From assembly GCA_017454485.1 (NCBI GenBank), contig JAFTCX010000081.1, forward strand, positions 1-64,000: DNA of 64,000 nt. The letters are read 5' to 3'. The notes beneath the pieces were generated by a model. The model was not told the DNA's origin, searched no databases, and saw nothing but the letters and a program-made list of their open reading frames with translations. The DNA comes from Clostridia bacterium. Its GTDB lineage: Bacteria; Bacillota; Clostridia; Oscillospirales; Acutalibacteraceae. Position numbers and translations under genes: made by a program. Positions 1-7,590 of the stretch are shown here, in pieces. The stretch's first letter is position 1; each line of letters begins with the position of its first letter.

Positions 1-141
1 ATTCGCAAACATTGACGGTAAATTTTCCGTCATTTTGCACAGAAATCTCTTACAAACCGTCAGGTTTGCTGCGCGATTTCTGTTACATCTGACGAAAAAT
101 TTCCTCGCCAATCTTCACGCACCGAGTTAATCAGCGGGTAC
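1..141 (+). mobile_element. MITE copy 1, left end cut by window edge
   Basis: This is the right-hand ~140 bp of the 161-bp non-coding element found complete at 29801, 46353 and 54362. It contains the internal TGACGG/CCGTCA palindrome, the CAGAAATC...GATTTCTG hairpin and the right terminal repeat ending in GCGGGTAC. The left terminal repeat lies outside the window. It ends about 54 bp before the start of the first LCAT-like hydrolase gene, so it may contribute to that gene's leader. Confidence 0.85.
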
Positions 142-194
142 ATAAGTCTGTTTTGCAAAGGTTCTTCAAATAATCATTGAAGGAGAAGAAGGGC

Positions 195-1772
195 ATGAAA
201 CGTATCTGTAAGCAGGTTCTTTCTGTGGCCTTTTCCATACTGGTGCTTGTGACGTCGCTTCTGCCGGTCTTTGCCGAAGGAAGGACCGATCTCAAAGTGC
301 CTGTGGTGCTCATTCACGGAATGGGCGACGATATTTTGAACAAAAAAGGAAAAAACGTCTATACGCTCGGACAGCCGAAGGGCGGCGTAGCGGTTGCGCT
401 CAAAACCAGTGCGCCGCTGCTGCTCAAGGCGCTGGTCACTGAGCGCAAGGAGGCCTGGGATGCCTGCCGCAAAAAGCTGCTTCCGCTGATCAAGACCTGC
501 TTCGGACCGTTTTTTCTGGATAAAAACGGCGAACCCTCCAACGGTACGCACTGTTTTTGGGATTGGGATCACGGCAATTTGCCGAATCTCAAAACCGAGA
601 CAGGCTACGGCTGGGACGGCTATGATTTCTATTATGACTGGCGGCTGGATCCGTTTACGCTTGCAAAGACGCTGCACGCGTATATTGCCGACATCAAAAA
701 AGCCACCGGCTGCAAAAAGGTGGATATCATTGCACGCTCCGCCGGGAACCTGCCTTTGATCGCCTATCTTGAAAAATACGGCAACGCGGATCTTCGCTGC
801 ATTGTGTTCAAGGTTTCGCCTCTCAAGGGCATGGATCTTCTCAGCACGCTTTTGAGCGGAAAAATCCGCTTTGACGCCGCGTCCATTTTGCGCTATAAGC
901 GCTTTGGGGAGGAGCTGCAGTTTGAAGATGAGCTGCTCAACGAGGCGGTGGAGCTGCTGCTGGGTCTTGCGTATGACGTGATGGCGCTGGATCTTGCGGC
1001 GTGGTCGCTGAATTATATCTGCAGGCGGCTGTATACCGAGCTTTTGGTGCCGCTGCTGCGGCAAACCTACGCCACGTTTCCGTCCGTTTGGGCCATGGTG
1101 TCCGAAGAGGATTTTGAAGTTGCGCGCAAAAACATTTTTGAAGGTTACGAAAAGGAATACGCCGGGCTTTTGAAAAAGATCGACCGCTATGACAAACGGG
1201 TGCGGCAGCGGATGGACGAGATCATTCTTGACGCGCAGGAGCACGGGCTGAAGGTTGCGGTGCTGGCAAAATACGGAAATTTTCAGGAGCCGCCGGTCGG
1301 AAAGCACAGCTCCGACATCAACGACAACATGATCGCGCTGAGCGAAACATCGTTCGGCGCAACGGTTGCAAAATATGGCGATACATTGCCCGTGACCCGG
1401 TATTTCTGGACCATGCTCAGCGGGAAAAAGGAATATATTTCGGCCGACAAAATGGTGGACGCCTCCACCTGCCTGTTGCCCGATACCACCTGGTTCATCT
1501 ACGGCAGCGGCCACGCACAGGCGTGGTCGGTCATTGAGGATTACATCTGCAACTTCTTTGCCGCCGACGGCAAGCTGACGGTGTTTGACCGGCCGGATAT
1601 GCCGCAGTTTGTGCTCGATAACGGGCAGGGTGCGCTGGTGCCGATCACGCCGGAAAACGCGCCGAAGCTGGAAACGCCGAAGCACGCGCCGAACCGGGGC
1701 AGCGGAACATGGAAGCTGCCGCGGCTGATCGGTGTGCTTGTCAAGCTGCTGCTGCGGAAAAACGAAAAATAG
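195..1772 (+). CDS. Exported LCAT-like alpha/beta hydrolase 1 (Ser nucleophile)
   Basis: Predicted secreted esterase/acyltransferase of the lecithin:cholesterol acyltransferase type; the substrate is unknown. The ATG at 195 has AGGAG 9 bp upstream and opens a clear signal peptide (about residues 1-27, ending VFAEG); an upstream TTG at 177 is possible. The first strand and oxyanion region read VPVVLIHGMG, followed by the LCAT-like block FYYDWRLDP. The nucleophile elbow is ARSAGN with Ser182, where Ala replaces the usual first Gly. The C-terminal block MVDASTCLLPDTTWF (Asp422) is followed by GSGH (His440), which gives a plausible triad. A terminator follows. It is one of five paralogs in the window. 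The fold assignment is by motif only; the reaction is inferred. Confidence 0.8.
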   Translation: MKRICKQVLSVAFSILVLVTSLLPVFAEGRTDLKVPVVLIHGMGDDILNKKGKNVYTLGQPKGGVAVALKTSAPLLLKALVTERKEAWDACRKKLLPLIKTCFGPFFLDKNGEPSNGTHCFWDWDHGNLPNLKTETGYGWDGYDFYYDWRLDPFTLAKTLHAYIADIKKATGCKKVDIIARSAGNLPLIAYLEKYGNADLRCIVFKVSPLKGMDLLSTLLSGKIRFDAASILRYKRFGEELQFEDELLNEAVELLLGLAYDVMALDLAAWSLNYICRRLYTELLVPLLRQTYATFPSVWAMVSEEDFEVARKNIFEGYEKEYAGLLKKIDRYDKRVRQRMDEIILDAQEHGLKVAVLAKYGNFQEPPVGKHSSDINDNMIALSETSFGATVAKYGDTLPVTRYFWTMLSGKKEYISADKMVDASTCLLPDTTWFIYGSGHAQAWSVIEDYICNFFAADGKLTVFDRPDMPQFVLDNGQGALVPITPENAPKLETPKHAPNRGSGTWKLPRLIGVLVKLLLRKNEK

Positions 1773-1789
1773 CAGCGAAAAAGAACAAA

Positions 1790-1833
1790 CAACGGCCCAT
1801 GTGATGGATTTTCACATGGGCCGTCTTTTTTTG
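1790..1833 (+). terminator. Rho-independent terminator after hydrolase 1
   Basis: The hairpin ACGGCCCATGTGA / TCACATGGGCCGT is followed by a T-run. It ends the hydrolase 1 transcript and lies just beyond the truncated 3' end of the convergent MocR-like gene. Confidence 0.85.
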
Positions 1834-1859
1834 CGAAAGATGCGAAACATGGAGGTGTG

Positions 1860-2948
1860 TCACAGTCCGAGCGCCCTGCGCTTTTGCCGCCGCACGCGGT
1901 TGATGTGCCGCTCAAAGTCGCCGCCGGAGAGCAGACGTTCCAGCACAAGCTGCAGATAGGTCGGCACAGTGCAGCTATAAAAGCCGAGCTTTTTTTGAAA
2001 CGGGTCGGCAAGCTGCGGCGGCAGCACGAGATAGGCCACGCGCAGCGCGGGGGAGATCGTGCCGGAAAAGGTGTTCAGATAGAGCACACGGTTCTGATGC
2101 GTGTGGGCAAACAGTGTTTCCTCCGCCTTTTTTGCAACGGAAAATTCGGAATCGAAATCGTCCTCCACAATGTACCGTTCGCCCTGCGACGCCCAATGCA
2201 GATAGGCCGCGCGCTTGGACGCGGAAGCGCGGATGCGGTCCGGTGCGCCGCGATAGGGGGAAACGTGCAGCACATCGGCGTTCGATTTTTGCAGTGCGGC
2301 GGTTTTGATGCCGTCGGCGCCCAGCGGCAGACGTTCCAGCCGGACGCCCGCACTGCGGTAAACCTGCTCAATTTTCGGGTAGGACGGCGTTTCGATCGCG
2401 AACAGGCAATCACGCCCGAACAGCTCCGCAATGAGGCGATAGAGGTATTCTGCGCCCGCACCGATGACGATCTGTGCAGGTGCTGCCTGAATGCCGCGGC
2501 TGCGCAGCAGATAACGGCTCAGCGCATCGCGCAAAGAAAGCAGTCCCTGCGGCGGCGTGGGCTGCAAGGTCTGTGTGCCGCAATCGGTCAAAACGGCGCG
2601 CATGGCTTTGGCAAAAACGGAAAACGGAAAATCGGTCTGCTGCGGCGCAGTCTGCGCATCGGAAACGGCAACCGTCGGCGCCGCCGCGCCGGAAAGAAAG
2701 CTGTCGCCGGCACGGAAGGCGGCAAAATAACCGCTGCGCTCCTTGGAACGTGCGTAGCCTTCGTCACACAGCAGGGCGTAGGCGTGCTCCACGGTGATGA
2801 GGCTCAATCCGAGCTCCGACGCCAGCAGCCGCTTGGACGGCAGCCGGCTTTCCGCCGGATAGACATTGCGGGCGATGTCGCTGCGAAGTTGTTTATAAAG
2901 CTGCAAATATGCGGGTTCGGCGCTGCTTTTGTCAATAGAATAGTTCAT
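1860..2948 (-). CDS. Degenerate MocR/PdxR-type GntR-aminotransferase regulator
   Basis: The N-terminus (residues 1-75) is a GntR winged helix: LYKQLRSDIA, then LPSKRLLASELGLS. The rest resembles a fold-type I aminotransferase, as in MocR regulators. Two features are abnormal. The usual PLP lysine in TFSKT is glycine here (TFSGTISPALRV, Gly296), and the protein stops at 362 residues in RVRRQKRRALGL, about 100 residues short of a normal MocR, so the small C-terminal subdomain is missing. The AGGAG upstream is too far from the ATG to be a good ribosome site. It is divergent from an ECF S-component that it may once have regulated. It is either a decaying gene or a PLP-independent regulator. Confidence 0.75.
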   Translation of the reverse strand: MNYSIDKSSAEPAYLQLYKQLRSDIARNVYPAESRLPSKRLLASELGLSLITVEHAYALLCDEGYARSKERSGYFAAFRAGDSFLSGAAAPTVAVSDAQTAPQQTDFPFSVFAKAMRAVLTDCGTQTLQPTPPQGLLSLRDALSRYLLRSRGIQAAPAQIVIGAGAEYLYRLIAELFGRDCLFAIETPSYPKIEQVYRSAGVRLERLPLGADGIKTAALQKSNADVLHVSPYRGAPDRIRASASKRAAYLHWASQGERYIVEDDFDSEFSVAKKAEETLFAHTHQNRVLYLNTFSGTISPALRVAYLVLPPQLADPFQKKLGFYSCTVPTYLQLVLERLLSGGDFERHINRVRRQKRRALGL

Positions 2949-3041
2949 CTGGTCTTATAAAATACTCCTGTTTTGATACTTTTCATAAGTTCAAACATAG
3001 TATATACTTTTTTCAATCCAATTGCAAGGGGGTCTGTAAAA

Positions 3042-3575
3042 ATGCAGCTCAAAAAACCAACCACGCGGCAAACCACGCTTTGGCTCACAACCACGGCCAT
3101 GTTCATGGCAATGACCGTTGTGCTCAGCGCAGTGAGCATTCCCGTCCCCGGCGGCCACCTTTATCTGTGTGATGTGCCGATCTGTCTGGCGGCGATTTTG
3201 ATGGATCCCGTGGCGGCGTTTCTTGTCGGCGGTGTGGGCTCCTTCCTCGGCGATTTGCTGTTTTATCCGCTGCCGATGTTCGTTTCACTCGCGTCTCACG
3301 GCCTGCAGGCGGTCATTATCTCCCTTTGCGCGCATCGCTTGCTCAAAAAGCATCCTGTAGGCGCGTCCGTGCTCGGCGTTACGCTCGGTGGGATTGTGAT
3401 GATTATCGGCTATTCGCTCGGCCGCGCCTTCGTGTATGCCACGCCGGAAACCGCGCTCGTCAAGCTGCCGTTCGAAGTGCTGCAGGCGGCGGTCGGCGCC
3501 GCAGGCGGGCTGCTGCTTTGCTGGAAGGCGGGCGTCCGCCGGCTGTATCAACGGGTACAGGGCGGGCTGAGATAA
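3042..3575 (+). CDS. ECF transporter S component (vitamin uptake, substrate unassigned)
   Basis: A 177-residue, very hydrophobic protein with about five or six membrane segments, including WLTTTAMFMAMTVVLSAVSI near the N-terminus and a glycine-rich GGVGSFLGDLLFYP turn. These are typical of the substrate-binding S subunit of energy-coupling factor importers, which pair with a shared EcfA/EcfT module encoded elsewhere. The ATG at 3042 is preceded by AAGGGGGT at a good distance. Divergence from a MocR-type regulator would suit a vitamin B6-related substrate, but with the regulator damaged this is only a guess. Confidence 0.75.
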   Translation: MQLKKPTTRQTTLWLTTTAMFMAMTVVLSAVSIPVPGGHLYLCDVPICLAAILMDPVAAFLVGGVGSFLGDLLFYPLPMFVSLASHGLQAVIISLCAHRLLKKHPVGASVLGVTLGGIVMIIGYSLGRAFVYATPETALVKLPFEVLQAAVGAAGGLLLCWKAGVRRLYQRVQGGLR

Positions 3576-3581
3576 ATCAAA

Positions 3582-3626
3582 AAAAGAACGCATGAGGCCG
3601 CAATGACCGCATGCGTTCTTTTTGAC
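3582..3626. terminator. Bidirectional terminator
   Basis: AAAAAGAACGCATG pairs with CATGCGTTCTTTTT around a GC-rich loop. It lies between convergent genes and can serve both strands. Confidence 0.85.
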
Positions 3627-3628
3627 AT

Positions 3629-3970
3629 TTAAAAATTAAAATTATTGTATCCCCAGTGCGCGACTTCCTCATACTTGACATAGATGCCTTCCGGGTCGAT
3701 GCCGAGCTCCTCGGACAGCAGCGCGCACACTGCTTTCGTCATCTTTTCATACTGGTCTGCACTTGCCTTACCAAACAGGGAAACTTCCACCATAGCCAGC
3801 GGCGTGTCCTGCTCGCCGCGGAACCAAAGGCGGCAGTTGTCCTCAAATTCCAGCATCAGCCACGCTTCACCCTTGCCGAGTGCAGAGATCGCGCTGCCGA
3901 GCTTTGATTTGAGGACGGTTTCTTTTTCTTTGGAGATCGGGACAGATGTTTTTGTTTTGATGTATGGCAT
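3629..3970 (-). CDS. MIF/phenylpyruvate tautomerase-like protein
   Basis: 113 residues beginning MPYIKTKTSV, which puts a proline right after the initiator Met as in the tautomerase/MIF superfamily, where Pro1 is the catalytic base. The length and the block VEVSLFGKASADQYEKMTKAV fit the MIF branch. The start chosen here exposes that proline and has GGGGG 7 bp upstream; an upstream in-frame ATG at 4003 would bury it. It is a monocistronic cytosolic protein. The natural substrate is unknown, since many bacterial MIF homologues have no clear metabolic role. Confidence 0.8.
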   Translation of the reverse strand: MPYIKTKTSVPISKEKETVLKSKLGSAISALGKGEAWLMLEFEDNCRLWFRGEQDTPLAMVEVSLFGKASADQYEKMTKAVCALLSEELGIDPEGIYVKYEEVAHWGYNNFNF

Positions 3971-4038
3971 AGAAAAAACCCCCATATGTTTCATTTTGCC
4001 CATTTTATCATGTTTTTACAAAAAAAGCTATAGAATAT

Positions 4039-4067
4039 TTGACGTTTTTTAATTTTTGTAGTATAAT
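4039..4067 (+). promoter_or_regulatory. Sigma-A promoter of the CorC-like gene
   Basis: TTGACG, a 17-bp spacer and TATAAT, about 50 bp before the ATG at 4115. Confidence 0.75.
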
Positions 4068-4114
4068 ATCTCTGTTTTCATTTTCTTGTTTCAGAAAGGA
4101 GCGGAAAATCCTCT

Positions 4115-5455
4115 ATGGATGACCCCGGAAGTTTGATTTTTAAGCTGATTCTTTTGTTTGTACTCATCATCGTCAACGCCTTCTTTGCCATGAGCGAAAT
4201 CGCCATCATTTCTTTGAACGACAACATGATCGACAAGATGGCGGAGGAGGGCAACAAGAAGGCCAGACAGGTCAAAAAGCTGACGGAAAACCCCAGTAAC
4301 TTTTTGTCCACGATCCAGATCGGCGTGACGCTGGCCGGCTTTCTGACGTCCGCTTCTGCGGCGACGAACTTCGCGGTGCTGCTGACGAACTGGTTTGTCG
4401 GTCTCGGAACGAAGATTCCGGAAACGGTGGTGCACGCGGTCTCTGTTGTGCTCATCACAATCATCATCTCGTTTTTCTCCCTTGTGCTCGGTGAGCTTGC
4501 GCCCAAACGCATGGCGATGCAGAAGAGCGAAAAGATTGCGTTTGCCGTGGTCGGCATTCTGCTGGTGTGCAAAAAGCTCTTTGCGCCGTTTGTGAAAGTG
4601 CTCTCCGGCGCAACCAACCTTGTGGTGCGGCTGTTCGGCTTTGATCCGAACGCCAATGAGGAGAGCGTGACCGAGGAAGAGATCCGCATGATGGTGGATG
4701 TCGGCAGAGAAAAGGGCGTCATTGAAGACCAGCAGCAGGAGATGATCGATAACATCTTCGATTTTGACGACATCGACGTGTCCGACATCATGACCCACCG
4801 CACCGACATGGTCGCTGCCGAGGACACCGATTCGCTCAAGGACGTGGTCAAGCTTTCGATCGACGAGGGTTATTCCCGCATTCCCATTTTCCATGAGGAC
4901 CCGGACAACATCATCGGCATCATCTATATCAAGGACTTGCTCAAATATATCACGACCTCGCTGCCGAAGGACAAGACGCCGAAGGACGTGATGCGCAAGG
5001 CGTATTATGTGCCGTTCAGCAAAAACTGCGGCGAGCTGTTCAACGAGATGGGCGAAAAGCACGTGCAGATGGCGGTCGTCGTGGATGAATACGGCGGCAC
5101 GGCGGGCATCGTGACGATGGAGGACCTGCTCGAAGCCATTGTCGGCAGCATTCAGGACGAATATGACGACGAGGATGAGGAGATCGTTGCCGTGAACGAC
5201 AATCTGTTCACTGTGGACGGTACGACCGACATTGAAGAGATCAATGAGCTGGTCGGCGATATCATTCCCGAGGGCGACTATGAAACCATCGGCGGCTTTA
5301 TGATCAGCCGACTCGGCTATTTGCCGAAAAACGGCGGCATGGACGTTGTGGAATTTGAAAATCTGAAGCTGACGATCCTTAGCGTTGAGGATCGCCGCAT
5401 CGGCAAGGTGCGTGTGGAAGTGCTGCCGAAGGCCGAGGATGAAACAGAAGATTGA
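4115..5455 (+). CDS. CNNM/CorC-type membrane protein (DUF21-CBS-CorC_HlyC)
   Basis: 446 residues with three parts. There is an N-terminal DUF21 membrane domain (residues ~1-190, starting with the segment LIFKLILLFVLIIVNAFFAM). A pair of CBS domains follows (~205-325), including DIMTHRTDMVAAE and a VVVDEYGGTAGIVTMEDLLE motif. The CorC_HlyC domain is at the C-terminus (~345-430). The family is linked to Mg2+/Co2+ efflux or magnesium homeostasis. AAAGGAG precedes the ATG. The next gene starts only 28 bp downstream in the same direction, so hydrolase 2 may be co-transcribed. Confidence 0.9.
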   Translation: MDDPGSLIFKLILLFVLIIVNAFFAMSEIAIISLNDNMIDKMAEEGNKKARQVKKLTENPSNFLSTIQIGVTLAGFLTSASAATNFAVLLTNWFVGLGTKIPETVVHAVSVVLITIIISFFSLVLGELAPKRMAMQKSEKIAFAVVGILLVCKKLFAPFVKVLSGATNLVVRLFGFDPNANEESVTEEEIRMMVDVGREKGVIEDQQQEMIDNIFDFDDIDVSDIMTHRTDMVAAEDTDSLKDVVKLSIDEGYSRIPIFHEDPDNIIGIIYIKDLLKYITTSLPKDKTPKDVMRKAYYVPFSKNCGELFNEMGEKHVQMAVVVDEYGGTAGIVTMEDLLEAIVGSIQDEYDDEDEEIVAVNDNLFTVDGTTDIEEINELVGDIIPEGDYETIGGFMISRLGYLPKNGGMDVVEFENLKLTILSVEDRRIGKVRVEVLPKAEDETED

Positions 5456-5483
5456 TTGCGCTTTTTGAAAGGATGTATCAGCA

Positions 5484-7250
5484 ATGAAAAGATTTTTGGC
5501 GTTTTGCTTGACCGTGCTGCTGCTTGCCGGCATCTGCACAGCCGGCGTGAGCGCAAAGGGAACCGAAACCGCGTGTGACGGAAACTGTGCGTTTTATCCG
5601 ACCATCATCGTGCCCGGGCTCGGGCAGTCGAACGTGGTGGTTGTGGACGAAAACGGCAACTTTGTCCGCGATAAAGACGGAAAAAAGGCGTCCGCGTTTC
5701 CGGCATATCTGCAGACCGGAAAGCTGCTGAAAACCCTGTTGCGTCCGGCGCTGCTTTCGCTGATGATGCAGCGCGATGTCGGCTTGTCCGACGCGTTTGT
5801 GACAGCGCTGCGTGATTCCTTCGGTGTGAACACCTGCGATTTGAACGCAAACCCGATCGGCCCCGTGCAGACGGAAAAATATCCGTATTCCTATGCGCGA
5901 TACAACGCAGAGGAGCGCGAGGTGGTCAACACCCACATCCCGTTTGAGCTGTATCCGACGGATCTGCCGCGCGATCATCTCTATTATTTTACATACAACT
6001 CCTTCGGCAACCACATCTCCCTTGCCGAAGAGCTGTTCGCCTACATTCAGATGGTGCAGCAGCAGACCGGACACAAAAAGGTCAATCTTGTGCCGCTGAG
6101 CCAGGGCGCCAGCATTGTGAGCGCAATGCTGGACTATCACCCGGAGATCGGCGACTGTCTGCATAAGGTGCTCTTCGTGGTGCCGGCGCTGGACGGCTCG
6201 CGCATCATCGGCGATGTGTTCACCGGTCGTGTGACCTTTTTGAACAAGGATTATCTGTATCACGGTTTTTTGGAAAACATCCGTCTGCTTGACGCGGCAA
6301 CGGCGAGCCTGCTGGAGGTTGTGCTGCGCATTCTGCCGGACGAAGTCTGGATGGCGGCGCTGCAAAAGGGCGTGAACTATCTGGTGGAGGAAGTGATGAC
6401 ACGCTCCACGGGGATGTGGGCGCTGTGCCCCTCCGGCGATTACAAAGCCGCGGCAAAGCGTTACCTCTCTTCGCCGGACAGAGCAAACATCAAAGCGCAG
6501 ACCGACCGTTATTATCAGGCGCAAAAGCGTTCCCGCGCCAACATTGCCGCGCTGCAAAAAAAAGGCGTGCAGGTGTTTGATATGGTGGAATATGACTATG
6601 CGCTGATCAACGTCGGCGAACGCTGGAACGACACCAACGGCGACTTCATCATCCAGACGGATTCCACTTCCATGGGTGCAACGCTGTCACGGGTGGGCGA
6701 GACACTGCCGCAGGGCTACAAGCAGCAGAACACACATTGCACGAACCCGGCGCACAACCACCTTTCCCCGGACGGTGTGGTGGACGCTTCCACGGGTCTG
6801 CTGCCCGACACGACGTTTTATTTTAAAAATCAGCGTCACGATCTGACGCAGCACAACGACATCATCCTCAAGCTCGCCATGAACCTCATTGCGCACGACG
6901 ACATCCGGGATGTGTATTCCAGCCCCGATTTTCCGCAGTTCAACAACGGTCGCAACGTGAAGAACATTTTAGAGCTGCTTGACAAGGCGGCGGATGTGAA
7001 CACGAAGCTGCTGCTGCCGTCTGTGAAAAAGGAGCTTGCCGGCGCCGTTGCGCAGGCGAACGAGGTGCTGAGCAAGACCGTGGACACGGCAGACGCGCTG
7101 CCGAACGCCGAGGCGCGGCTTTCCAAAGCGCTGGTAAGAGCCGGCGCAAAGCTGCCCGAAGTGCAAGCGCCGGATGTGCTCGCACCGTTCAGTGCGTTTT
7201 TGTTCAAGCATTTCGGCACGAACGGGTATTCGGAGCTGCTGAAAAAATAA
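5484..7250 (+). CDS. Exported LCAT-like alpha/beta hydrolase 2 (Ser nucleophile)
   Basis: 588 residues with a signal peptide (about 1-25). It shares all the family blocks: YPTIIVPGLGQSN near the N-terminus, YYFTYNSFGNH, the elbow LVPLSQGAS (Ser206), STGMWALCP, TSMGATLSRVGETLP, and the C-terminal VVDASTGLLPDTTFYF followed by QRHD for the putative Asp and His. After the hydrolase core there is an extra alanine-rich helical region of about 100 residues that the other paralogs lack. AAAGGA precedes the ATG. It is closest to hydrolase 3 in having a GLGQS/GFGQS oxyanion loop and a Ser-Gln-Gly elbow. The substrate is unknown. Confidence 0.8.
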   Translation: MKRFLAFCLTVLLLAGICTAGVSAKGTETACDGNCAFYPTIIVPGLGQSNVVVVDENGNFVRDKDGKKASAFPAYLQTGKLLKTLLRPALLSLMMQRDVGLSDAFVTALRDSFGVNTCDLNANPIGPVQTEKYPYSYARYNAEEREVVNTHIPFELYPTDLPRDHLYYFTYNSFGNHISLAEELFAYIQMVQQQTGHKKVNLVPLSQGASIVSAMLDYHPEIGDCLHKVLFVVPALDGSRIIGDVFTGRVTFLNKDYLYHGFLENIRLLDAATASLLEVVLRILPDEVWMAALQKGVNYLVEEVMTRSTGMWALCPSGDYKAAAKRYLSSPDRANIKAQTDRYYQAQKRSRANIAALQKKGVQVFDMVEYDYALINVGERWNDTNGDFIIQTDSTSMGATLSRVGETLPQGYKQQNTHCTNPAHNHLSPDGVVDASTGLLPDTTFYFKNQRHDLTQHNDIILKLAMNLIAHDDIRDVYSSPDFPQFNNGRNVKNILELLDKAADVNTKLLLPSVKKELAGAVAQANEVLSKTVDTADALPNAEARLSKALVRAGAKLPEVQAPDVLAPFSAFLFKHFGTNGYSELLKK

Positions 7251-7288
7251 GGATGAAATGTAAAATCCCCGGCCAAACGGTCGGGGAT

Positions 7289-7492
7289 TTATTGTTCCTC
7301 TATGAATTCAAGCACGTCTTCCACGCGGCAGTGCAGAATCGTGCAAAGGTCATTCAGTGTGACAGTACTGATGGGTTTATCGTGTTTCAGTCGGTCAAGC
7401 AGGCTGCGGCTGATGTTGTAATCCTTGATGAGTTTATACGTTGTGATGCCCTTTTCTTTCATAGTACGGTAAAGCGGCGCGTAGGAAATCAT
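7289..7492 (-). CDS. Small Cro/C1-type HTH regulator
   Basis: 67 residues: MISYAPLYRTMKEKGITTYK, then a helix-turn-helix (LIKDYNISRSLLDRLKHDKP) and LNDLCTILHCRVEDVLEFIE, the typical end of minimal Cro/YozG-type repressors. The start is chosen for AGGAGGTG just upstream. It is transcribed divergently from the exported C39-like gene, and their promoters overlap, so autoregulation and control of the neighbour are likely. Two further HTH/exported-protein pairs at 21.6 and 39.9 kb have the same layout. Confidence 0.85.
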   Translation of the reverse strand: MISYAPLYRTMKEKGITTYKLIKDYNISRSLLDRLKHDKPISTVTLNDLCTILHCRVEDVLEFIEEQ

Positions 7493-7511
7493 AAACCCAC
7501 CTCCTGCAATA

Positions 7512-7562
7512 ATCATAATTTATACTCTTAATCTTGACAATTGTCGATATATAGAGTATAAT
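7512..7562. promoter_or_regulatory. Interlocked divergent promoters and operator
   Basis: Plus strand: TTGACA (7534), 17 bp, TATAAT (7557). Minus strand: TTGTCA (7535-7540), 17 bp, TATGAT (7512-7517). The two -35 boxes overlap inside the palindrome GACAATTGTC. A perfect inverted repeat TTATACTCT (7520-7528) / AGAGTATAA (7553-7561) overlaps the plus -10 and lies across the minus spacer, a good candidate operator for the HTH regulator. Confidence 0.8.
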
Positions 7563-7590
7563 GATCAAAAAGATTCGGAGGTAGAATTTT

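Noticed and set aside
174..1685. Long open frame antisense to hydrolase 1, and similar long antisense frames opposite valS, the beta-galactosidase and secA
   Set aside because: These are by-products of high GC and codon bias. Their translations are low-complexity His/Arg/Val-rich, with no ribosome sites or known domains, whereas the opposite strand carries clear genes.
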